This document shows, one piece after another, positions 32,737 to 40,783 of a stretch of DNA of 47,798 bases. The translations under genes and the position numbers were made by a program. Position 1 is the first letter of the stretch. The number at the start of each line of letters is the position of its first letter. The notes beneath the pieces were generated by a model, which saw nothing but the letters and a program-made list of their open reading frames with translations, did no database searches and had not been told where the DNA came from. This DNA is from Cladosporium sp. IMV 00045 (taxonomy: Eukaryota; Ascomycota; Dothideomycetes; Cladosporiales; Cladosporiaceae): positions 1-47,798 of the forward strand of contig MSJI02000931.1 in the NCBI GenBank assembly GCA_001931905.2, in the 5' to 3' direction.

Positions 32737-33212
32737 GCATTCTTGGATCTTGCAACCGAGCTGTCTTTGAACACTTATCTTATGCTGTCGCTTGCTATCT
32801 AAGCGTGGGCAGTGGATATTTCGAGGCGTCAACGGGTCGAGTTCCACCGCCATACAGGCTAGAAAGGATACAAGGACTCCCCTCACGGGCGTCACGCCAT
32901 TTTCCACCAAGACCACATTCACTGGATCTCATCGACCAGGATATCGTCCCGAACCAGCATCTGGCAGCACGCGAAACGGACGCATCAATTGCTGGGATAC
33001 GGTTTTCCCATTGCTAAAGTATTGTATATTATGAATCTCCATCTCCCTCTCCCAACTTGCAGTTTAAGAGCCATTCCTAGGTCGCGCCCCTATATTTTGT
33101 TTGGAAACCTGCTTTTTCATTCTGGATCCTCTTCTCTGTCTCGGGTTACCACATTGTCCCAAATTCTCAATTTCCTCTTTTAGGGTTAGGGTTGGGTTAA
33201 CCGACCCAACCC
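32737..33212. other. Convergent intergenic region
   Basis: 3' regions of the Cid2-like gene (+) and the peroxygenase gene (-). It contains two TTAGGG-like units at 33181-33193 and a hairpin at 33189-33212. No gene is seen. Confidence 0.5.
33189..33212. terminator. Perfect hairpin next to peroxygenase stop
   Basis: GGGTTGGGT (33189-33197), a 6-base loop, then ACCCAACCC (33204-33212) form a 9-bp perfect stem. It starts directly after the stop codon of the minus-strand peroxygenase gene. A role in 3'-end formation or mRNA stability is only a guess, as fungi do not use simple hairpin terminators for mRNA. Confidence 0.3.
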
Positions 33213-34189
33213 TCAAAGCCCGAAGTGCAAGCTGCGGGTACCGTGGGTAGAGTTCTGAGCGCCCTCCTGCGACTCAACATCTGGAGTAATGAGATCAGTC
33301 GCATTGCGGATGTGTTCGACGGCATGGAGGATATCCTGCAGAGTGACCTTCTCGTCTTTCTTGTTCCATCCAAGCTCGAAGGGAAGACGTTCGTTCTCTG
33401 TTTTCGATCGATCGTTGTCAGCCAGACCACACCAGATCACTCTGTGAGAAGGCAAGTCTTACCGAAGAAATACTCAACGAACGCCCTATCCGCCGTACCC
33501 TCCGACGAGTTGCCAAACGCAATAATCGGCGCCGCCAACTCGCCCAGACTAAACTGCTCCATCGTGCTGGTGAAGGTGTACGTCGGGTTGAAGGCGCGCG
33601 AGTCGATCTGCCGCGCCAGCTTGCTGTCCGCGAGCATTTGCGACGTGAGCTTGCTGGCCGTCCAGAATTTTTTGGAGGATGCGAATACCGACGGGTTGAA
33701 GAGGTGGTTGTTGCCGTAGTAGGCGTCCATGCGGCTGAGGCTGGCGTCGTGCTCGAGGACGTTGTGGCGGTTGAGTTGGTCGCTGGTGAATTAGGAGTGT
33801 TAGTTTCTTGATTGTTGATGGGGATGTCGTAGGGGGGTCTTACAGGGTGAACCATGTTGCATTCGGGTCTGGGTTTGCTGGGAGAGCCATCTCGAACATC
33901 GTCTCAGAGAGCGAGAGATCGAAGTTGAGTCCATCTTGCAATGCGGTTTGGACGTGCTCTTTCGTCAGGTTCAAGCCGTCGCGGTGCAGAAAGCCGTGGT
34001 TTGCCAATGTGTTCATCATTGGACAGGGACCGCGCGCTACGATATGTCAGTTGGATGTCTCGACGTTCGATCATTATTGTTCAACGAACCATCGCTGTCA
34101 AGAGCAGGATGCCATTCGCCTGGCTGAGATTGGTCCTGGGCGGAAACGATGCCCGCGATTGCAGCCGAAAGCAAGATGAAGCTCTTCAT
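33213..34189 (-). CDS. Secreted short unspecific peroxygenase (heme-thiolate)
   Basis: Four exons: 34189-34090, 34036-33844, 33782-33463 and 33397-33213, 265 residues. A signal peptide (1-17, cut after VSA) precedes ARGPCPMMN, in which Cys38 is the axial heme ligand of the PCP motif. EHD at 108-110 binds the Mg ion beside the heme. Glu179 in LGELAA lies where the acid-base glutamate of short peroxygenases is found. PCP-EHD-E marks the short group, whereas long forms and chloroperoxidase-type enzymes carry variants. The last junction produces EYFFENERLPFELGW, a well-conserved family segment. It should use H2O2 to oxygenate aromatic or aliphatic compounds outside the cell. All splice sites are GT-AG and keep frame. 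Confidence 0.93.
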
Positions 34190-34712
34190 GATTGAGAAAT
34201 CGTCTCTGTTATTTTCGAACGATGGAAACAATTCTTGTTGCTCTGTCGCAAAGTTCTGGTAGGATAGAGAGTGTTCTTGAGGCTCCCAACACTGGAAGAT
34301 CGATCGTTTTATAACCCATTGCAGCCTGCCGTCGCACTGCCTTCATGTCCATGTCCACTTCTTTTACCGTCTGTGTTGTCGACAGTATACATCATTATTG
34401 ATGTTTCAGGACAAAGTGGCCAATGAAAAGAGTTGATTATTAACGGTAGCGATCGATCCGAACGCGAGCCCAGCGCAAGTGAACCCGAAGCCAAGCGCGA
34501 GGTATTGCGAGGCGCACGCTGACACAGCACGTTCCTCGTCATCATATTGGATGCATGTACTCCTGTACATGCAGCCTTCGGGATGCTTGTTGATCAGTGC
34601 CTACACGTATCATGAGATTGGCATGCCAGAGCCTATTTTAACTCTCATCTAGTCATCTCTGGGCAAAAAGAGGGAAGTGGATGCTAGACTGTATCGTACA
34701 GAGCAAAACAAC
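34190..34712. other. Peroxygenase promoter region
   Basis: 523 bases between the start of the peroxygenase gene and the tRNA-Gln gene. It has no recognisable gene. An AT-rich stretch lies at about 34380-34445. Confidence 0.45.
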
Positions 34713-34794
34713 AGGTCTTACCCGGAATCGAACCGGGGTTGCCGGAAGACTGGTAGATCAGAATCCGAAGTGCTAACCGCTACACTATAAAACC
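34713..34794 (-). tRNA. tRNA-Gln (CTG) with 10-base intron
   Basis: On the minus strand the acceptor arms GGTTTTA and TAAGACC pair over seven positions. The D arm (GTGT ... GCAC) and the T arm CCCGG-TTCGATT-CCGGG are complete. The anticodon stem TCGGA/TCCGG encloses TTCTGA and T, with CTG as anticodon. Ten extra bases (34748-34757) lie directly after position 37, the standard place for a nuclear tRNA intron. No CCA is encoded, as expected for a eukaryote. Confidence 0.9.
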
Positions 34795-35086
34795 GTGAGG
34801 ATGAGCTATCTCGCCGACTCAACAAATTATAATGCTTTGTGATTTGTGATGACCACATGCAGGTGCAATCGTCTCGCCTGGACATGACGTAGGGCACGTG
34901 TTCCCCGCGTGTATGGCACTCGCTTATGGCACTCTACCTCGCTACAAGTGCCTCTAAACCGACAACAACAACGCTACATGTACCTTACACATGCAGTCAA
35001 TACACACATCATGATATGAAGTCGCTCCCTACCTCTTCTCCCTCGCCTTCTTTCACGAATAGACTCATTCTTCTTGACCTCAGCAA

Positions 35087-36049
35087 ATGCTCGCACAACA
35101 AGCATGGCGCCCTCTTCGGCGGCAAGTTAGCCACTACGCCACGGCAACCTCCACAACACGTCCGGTTCCCACTCTTCCAGACACTTCCCTAGAAACCTTC
35201 CGCGAGAATGCATTCGAGCCTGCAATGCCTGCTCTTCTTCCGAAGCGCTCCCAGAAGCACATGCCTGCGATAACAAAGTGGTTCAGGAAACACAAAGGTG
35301 TGACCCACTTCGCCAACATCAGCGAACACAATTCGGCTATATACCTCTCATTGTACGGTCGACAGAGGGTACCCATCGAAGTCATACATGACGGCCAATT
35401 CCACCGTCTTGAGCAATCTCTGGGTTTCTTCCTTCAGTTCGTTTCCACTTGCGATTCCGTCTGGCTGGATAGTACATACGCCGCATCGCAGGCCGCATCC
35501 CGCCCTAAAGGAACCCGACCGTCTGACTTGTCTCTTCCCAGTGCCTCCGACCAGCCGAACGTGAAGATGTATCTCGCGCAAGCTCCTCTCGGCGACTTCC
35601 CGGCCAAGATGCAATCCGAAGTCCCTACGCCAGACATTGTCCTGAAAGCCGGCAAAGGCGACGTCTACGACAGCAGTCTTTGGTTGGGAAGGGCTCCGAC
35701 TTACACACCGTTACACAGGGACCCTAATCCGAATTTGTTCGTCCAGCTGGCTGGTCGCAAGATTGTGAGACTATACGAGCCCCGCAAAGGGAACGCGGTA
35801 TTCTCAAAGGTCCAAGAGCAGATTGGGGGCAATGCGAGTGCGACAATGAGAGGAGAGGAGATGATGCAGGGAAAAGAAAAAGAGGCGCTTGAAGAGGAGG
35901 TCTGGGGCGAGGGTGAGGGTAGGATGCCGGGTGCGTGGCAGGCGGAGCTGGATCCAGGAGATGCCTTATTCATACCCAAAGGTTGGTGGCACAGCATCAA
36001 GGGCATCGGGACAGACATGAACTGCAGCGTGAATTGGTGGTTTCGGTGA
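35087..36049 (+). CDS. JmjC / cupin-8 domain protein, probably mitochondrial
   Basis: A single-exon gene of 320 residues. The N-terminus (MLAQQAWRPLRRQVSHYATA) is basic, hydroxylated and free of acidic residues, as in a mitochondrial presequence. The cupin-8 fold shows His210 and Asp212 in TPLHRDPNPN and the distal His302 in FIPKGWWHSIKG, the Fe(II) triad of 2-oxoglutarate-dependent JmjC hydroxylases. LQLAGRKIVRLYEP-like text (about 219-232) and the closing NCSVNWWF fit the FIH/JMJD5/TYW5 branch. An acidic insert with Glu repeats lies at about 255-280. It would hydroxylate a protein or RNA substrate that I cannot name. It lies between two tRNA genes. Confidence 0.83.
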   Translation: MLAQQAWRPLRRQVSHYATATSTTRPVPTLPDTSLETFRENAFEPAMPALLPKRSQKHMPAITKWFRKHKGVTHFANISEHNSAIYLSLYGRQRVPIEVIHDGQFHRLEQSLGFFLQFVSTCDSVWLDSTYAASQAASRPKGTRPSDLSLPSASDQPNVKMYLAQAPLGDFPAKMQSEVPTPDIVLKAGKGDVYDSSLWLGRAPTYTPLHRDPNPNLFVQLAGRKIVRLYEPRKGNAVFSKVQEQIGGNASATMRGEEMMQGKEKEALEEEVWGEGEGRMPGAWQAELDPGDALFIPKGWWHSIKGIGTDMNCSVNWWFR

Positions 36050-36703
36050 AAAAGTCCGGCTGCCGTCAGCCTTCTGAAGTTGTGGGCCCTACAAGGAATC
36101 AACGTCTCGTGTTTGAGACTCTGGCCCGGCCCAGTCTTGATGCGTGCGGATACCCGTACTGCTGGCTCTCTGATCTATTGGACATTTCTCTCGTGGACTG
36201 AGACACTTTCAAGATACTTTCATGGTCATGCCTCACCATGGGACCGCATCTCGTTTGACATCTGGATTGTTCCAAATGCATCAAGTCGTCTTGCCGAAGT
36301 ACCGGTCGCTGTTTGCAAATTGGGATCAACTCAAGGCCTCCGATGTATGCCGCCAATCAAGCCCACTCAAGGCCACTCGCGGGACAGCGAGTTAGCGGTG
36401 GCTTGCTTTACGCACGGAAAGGAATACCGAGGCGCAACAGACGTATACATCAGCGTAGGCGATCCATGCAGGATTGTCTGCGATGTGTTGGTTCTTTTAC
36501 GAAGAAAAAGATGCTTTGTTGTCGCAACCGTGTGACGACCGAACAATCTCTCTCCTGGGATCGTCTGTTATTTACCACCATGGAACTTCACTACGAACCC
36601 GGCGTCTCCAAGCCTACATGGAAAAATTTACTTCATAAACCAAGCAACCAGCCGGCTCCACATGGTCCTCACACAACCATTGGACGTTCCTTCACGTTCC
36701 AAA
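36050..36703. other. Intergenic region before tRNA-Asp
   Basis: 3' region of the JmjC gene. One open frame crosses it and runs into the tRNA, but it has no domain and no coding look. I see no gene. Confidence 0.45.
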
Positions 36704-36790
36704 TCCTCAATGGTCTAGTGGCTATGATTTCCGCTTGTCATTCACACCGACGAGCCGCGGGAGACCAGGGTTCGATTCCCTGTTGGGGAG
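36704..36790 (+). tRNA. tRNA-Asp (GTC) with 15-base intron
   Basis: The acceptor arms TCCTCAA and TTGGGGA pair over seven positions (two G-T pairs). The discriminator base is G. The T arm is CAGGG-TTCGATT-CCCTG. The anticodon stem TCCGC/GCGGG encloses TTGTCA and C, with GTC as anticodon. A 15-base intron (36741-36755) follows position 37. Confidence 0.9.
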
Positions 36791-37120
36791 AGCTCATATA
36801 TGTCATGACATCTCTTACTATCATCCAAGTCTTCCGGTGCTGGCTAACCAGCATCGTTCACTACTTTTTTGCTTTTTTGGTCCTTGGTTTGTATTGGGGA
36901 TGGCGATTCGCCAAAGTTTGTGTCTGGGCAGTGTCAAGTTTGGCCAGATGTTGTGTTTTGGTGCATTGAACATATGGCGGATTTACAAAGGCAGCTGGAA
37001 GCGCCTCATGAGTGTGGTCAAGACCTCAAGATTAACGATTGTGCAGAATTGTACAAAATTGTCGTCTTCAAAGAATTTGTTTACCACAAGATAATCTTCT
37101 AAATTACACCATCCCCAAAT
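36791..37120. other. Region between tRNA-Asp and Rix7
   Basis: 330 bases with T-rich runs near 36865-36890. It holds the Rix7 3' end. No gene is seen. Confidence 0.4.
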
Positions 37121-39268
37121 CTACAACCCACGCGAGAACTTATCCCGCAGCTTATAATACTTCTCCATACTCGACACACTACCCTTGATAGCCTGCATGG
37201 CGAACTCAAAGTCCTCCTTCTCAACCTTGCTCGCCTGCCTCTTGAGAGCATGCTGGCCAGCCTTCCTGATAAGACTCTCAAGATCCGCACCACTGTAACC
37301 ATGACAAGCGTCGAGTTTCGCCAATTCGCAGAACTCGGTCGGAATCGGCTTGTTCCTGATCAGAGCCTTGAGGATCTCCACACGTTCTTGCGCGCCTGGC
37401 AAGTCGACGAATAGGCGCGTTTCGAGTCGACCGGGCCGCATCATGGCGTCGTCGATAATGTCTGGACGGTTCGTGGCGCCGATCACGTAGATTCCAGCGC
37501 GGGCGTCGAGACCGTCCAGCTCGGTGAGAAGCATGTTGACGACACGGCTGGAGGCTTCTGATGCGGAATCGTCACGGCGGGGAACCAGGGCGTCGAGCTC
37601 GTCGAAGAAAATCACGCAAGGCATGCTGGAGCGAGCGCGCATGAAGACGCGGCGCACGGCGGCTTCGGATTCTCCGACGTATTTGTTGATGAGTTCGGGT
37701 CCCTTGATTGAGATGAAGTTGGCTTTGCTCTCTGCTGCCACGGCTTTGGCGAGGAGTGTTTTACCGCAACCTGGGGGACCCCAGAGGAGGACGCCTGTCG
37801 GTGGGCTGATTCCGATTGCGGAGTAGCGCTCGGGGTTCTTGATAGGATCGACGATAGCGAACTGCAGTTCTTCGCGGACGGTGGCGAGGGCGCCGATGTC
37901 GTCCCAGGAGACGTCTGGGATTGTTGCGAAACCTTCACGCTTGCTTGAGGGGATGATGGTAGGGAGGACGGCGTTGAAGGCGGCCATCGTGATGGCTGTC
38001 TGTTCGAAGCCTGGAGGCTCGGGGATGTCGTTCCTTTTCGCTGTACTGATCAGGCGCATGATAGACTGTGCCGTAGGTGTGATTTCCTTGTCGCCATCCA
38101 GATCCATAGTCTGTTCCAAGTCCGCAGCCTGCCTTTCAAGTGCCTCTCGGTATTGTGCCATTTGCCAGGAACCTGCCTTTCCTGCGAGATCCTTCAAATC
38201 GGCTCCAACGAAACCAGCTGTGCGTTTTGCGAGGGAACCAAAATCCACGTCGGGCGCGAGCAGAAGGCCCCTAGTCTGTGCTCTCATGATCGAAGCGCGA
38301 ACCTTCTCATTGGGAACGCCGATGTTGATTTCAGTGTCAAAACGACCTCCACGTCTGAGCGCAGGATCAAGAGAGTCGGGGCGGTTGGTTGCTGCAAGCA
38401 CGATGACTGGTCTCTCCTTATCCCGGTCAAGCTCATCCATGGATACCAGGAGTTGGGCGACAATTCTCTTCTCCATTTGACTCTGGCTGGATTCGCGTTT
38501 AGGGGCAATGGCATCGATCTCGTCAATGAAAAGGAGACAGGGCGCATGCTTTTTGGCCTCCTCAAATCGCTCTCGAACACCCTTCTCTGATTCACCGCTC
38601 ATGCCAGATACGATTGAAGGCCCAAGAATTTCGATAAACGGCACACCAATCGCAGCGGCGAATGCCCGTGAGATGACAGTCTTGCCGCATCCAGGAGGTC
38701 CATGCAATAAGATACCCCGTGGTACGCTGACATTTGTTTCGATATATTTGCGTGGTCGGAGGAGAGGGAGTACGAGTAGCTCCTTCATCTGTTGAAGCAC
38801 ATCTTCGACGCCGCCGATGTCAAAGAGGCTGATATCTCCAGGTGGCGTCACAGAAACCTTCTCGGTCTTTTGACGTTTAGGCAGAGCTTCTCCATTCGCC
38901 GCTCTTCGTTTCTTAGAGCCTGCCTCGTCCGCGGGAGGACTGGGAGCCCTTGAGGGTCCTGAAGATAGATTCGCTCTCAGGCTGCGGTTCATAACGTCGA
39001 CTTCGGGGGCAGGCTTTGCAGCAAGTTCTTTCTCAAGTGCAGCCTCAGAGTCGTCTCCAGAGTCCTCGGGTACGCCACGAAAGCCCAGACACCTTTCCAG
39101 GGATTGCTGCAAAACTTTCTTCGGCTTGCGCTTGATACTGGAATTTGAGCGCTGAATCGCAGTGTACAGACTGTCCACGTCCGCAGGCACACCGTTTTCC
39201 AGGAACTTGCCAACGGCAATATTAACGTCGTTGTCGAGCGCGCCGATTAGCCTCCCAGGCTTAGACAT
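37121..39268 (-). CDS. RIX7: Rix7, AAA ATPase of 60S ribosome assembly
   Basis: A single-exon gene of 715 residues. The N-terminal domain (about 1-70) has the KPKKVLQQSLERCLGF helix, and an NLS-like basic segment (about 119-134) follows. The first AAA module opens with FDIGGVEDVLQQMKELL and has Walker A GPPGCGKT at about 190-197 and DEIDAI as Walker B. The second opens with SWDDIGALATVREELQ and has Walker A GPPGCGKT at about 496-503, DELDAL and the arginine-finger region NRPDIIDDAMMRPGRLE. GPELINKYVGESEAAVRR is the pore-loop helix typical of Cdc48-type modules. Length and order match yeast Rix7 and human NVL, which strip Nsa1 from pre-60S particles in the nucleolus. It is divergent from Vps20. 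Confidence 0.94.
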   Translation of the reverse strand: MSKPGRLIGALDNDVNIAVGKFLENGVPADVDSLYTAIQRSNSSIKRKPKKVLQQSLERCLGFRGVPEDSGDDSEAALEKELAAKPAPEVDVMNRSLRANLSSGPSRAPSPPADEAGSKKRRAANGEALPKRQKTEKVSVTPPGDISLFDIGGVEDVLQQMKELLVLPLLRPRKYIETNVSVPRGILLHGPPGCGKTVISRAFAAAIGVPFIEILGPSIVSGMSGESEKGVRERFEEAKKHAPCLLFIDEIDAIAPKRESSQSQMEKRIVAQLLVSMDELDRDKERPVIVLAATNRPDSLDPALRRGGRFDTEINIGVPNEKVRASIMRAQTRGLLLAPDVDFGSLAKRTAGFVGADLKDLAGKAGSWQMAQYREALERQAADLEQTMDLDGDKEITPTAQSIMRLISTAKRNDIPEPPGFEQTAITMAAFNAVLPTIIPSSKREGFATIPDVSWDDIGALATVREELQFAIVDPIKNPERYSAIGISPPTGVLLWGPPGCGKTLLAKAVAAESKANFISIKGPELINKYVGESEAAVRRVFMRARSSMPCVIFFDELDALVPRRDDSASEASSRVVNMLLTELDGLDARAGIYVIGATNRPDIIDDAMMRPGRLETRLFVDLPGAQERVEILKALIRNKPIPTEFCELAKLDACHGYSGADLESLIRKAGQHALKRQASKVEKEDFEFAMQAIKGSVSSMEKYYKLRDKFSRGL

Positions 39269-39690
39269 GTCGTCCTAGAACGAATTTGCGATTATGAAAT
39301 GCAGCGATGTTGTCGCCTGCTCTGTATCTGCTCGGGTTTCCACCTAACTCCAGCAAGATCGGCCCTTCAAGGGTGGGAATGTGAGGCGAACAATATCTTG
39401 TCGCATCTCCATTCGGACAAACCTTCAAAAAGTTGCCCGTCTGCGCTGCCGATCGCGGGAGCGGCAGTCGGCAGTGGCGCGGCCCGTGCGACCTTAATCG
39501 AACCGAGGCTTGCTGCCTCGTGCCGGCCACGCCAAGTGACATCAGTGATAGGTGATCTGATGCGCGATCAGTCACCGACGCTTGAACAACACTTCATTGT
39601 TTACACCGTTGTATACACCGCTACCATTCAGAATTGCCAGAATTGATAGCTTTCCCGCAAGCTACTGAGCATCGCGCTCGGCTTGCCATC
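39269..39690. promoter_or_regulatory. Divergent promoter, RIX7 and VPS20
   Basis: 422 bases between two divergent start codons. It has no gene. GC-rich patches occur at about 39440-39495. Confidence 0.5.
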
Positions 39691-40431
39691 ATGGGTAACA
39701 GCAACAGCTCAAATAAGGTCTCTGCACAAGACAAGTAGGTTCGATCAGCGCTCCAGACATGGCTTTCGCTGAGCATGTCGCAGAGCCATCCTTGACATGA
39801 AAGTCCAGCGCGACAAGCTGCAACAATACCAGAAACGAATCAAAGTCGTGACCGATCGCGAGACCGAAGTAGCACGGGAGTGCTTGCGACAAGGGCATAA
39901 AGAGAAGGCATTGCTTGCTTTGCGGCGGAAGAAATACCAGGAATCACTTTTGTCGAAGACAGATCAGCAACTGGCACAGCTACAAGCTCTGACATCGGAT
40001 GTCGAGTTCGCTTTGGTTCAGAAGGATGTTGTGTTTGGGCTGCAGCAGGGCACTGCTGTGCTAAAGGAGATTCACAAGGAAATGGGCGGGCTGGAGAAGG
40101 TGGAATTAATTATGAGCGAGAGCGAGGAGGCCCAGGCATATCAGAATGTGAGTCTACCAAGCGAAGAATTTTGCCGGGCTGGCACACGACTGACGCACGC
40201 GCATAGGAAATCAACCAGATGCTCGGCGGGAAGATGTCAAACGAAGACGAGGACGAAGTGGAAGACGAGCTTCTGGCTATGCAGCGTGAAGCGAATGGCG
40301 TACCCATCATGCCGGACGCGCCTAATAAGGTTCAAGAGCCAATGCCTGATGTGCCCGGAGGAATTCTTCAAGATGCAAGGGGACAGGAAGAGGCCCAGCA
40401 AGAACGTACTAAACAAGCTTTGCCGGCTTGA
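39691..40431 (+). CDS. VPS20: Vps20, ESCRT-III subunit (CHMP6)
   Basis: Three exons: 39691-39734, 39784-40147 and 40207-40431 (introns of 49 and 59 bp), 210 residues. MGNSNS at the very start is an N-myristoylation signal, the mark of Vps20 among Snf7-family proteins. The basic helix 1 (AILDMKVQRDKLQQYQKRIKVV) and helix 2 (RECLRQGHKEKALLALRRKKYQESLL) are textbook Snf7-fold. The C-terminal third is acidic (NEDEDEVEDELLAM) and ends in a QEEAQQERTKQALPA tail. It starts Snf7 polymerisation on endosomal membranes in multivesicular-body sorting. The tiny first exon carries the myristoylation signal, and its splice site keeps the frame (DK|AILDM). Confidence 0.94.
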
Positions 40432-40783
40432 TAGCCGAGATTTCTTTTGCTATCAAGCTCCAGCATCGATATACAACTGACTTCGCACCACTAACCAGCT
40501 TAAGCTTCAGATGTCACTCGCCCAAGCCAGGTCAGATCTGCTCGTGGCAGCATAAACGTTGCTGATCTGTGACAGATGCCACTGAGAAGTCGACATGGCC
40601 GCAGAACTAGCGGACAAACACAAGCTATTAGGGACTGATAGCTACACGACAGCCGGGATTGGACGAATCCACATGCTCTCAGCAGGTGCTTTACAAGATT
40701 CAAGCGGCCCGATCGTGGAGCGTGAACTTGTACAATTGAATGGCGCTATTTTCGGAGTGGAATGTCTCTAATACCGACATCAA
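40432..40783. other. Convergent intergenic region
   Basis: 352 bases between the 3' ends of VPS20 and the NACHT-ankyrin relic. No gene is seen. Confidence 0.45.

Noticed and set aside
33181..33193. TTAGGG-like units as a telomere
   Set aside because: Only two imperfect units, flanked by genes on both sides. This is at most a small interstitial trace.
36313..36969. A 218-codon open frame overlapping tRNA-Asp
   Set aside because: It runs through the tRNA and has no motif. The tRNA structure is convincing, so the open frame is incidental.
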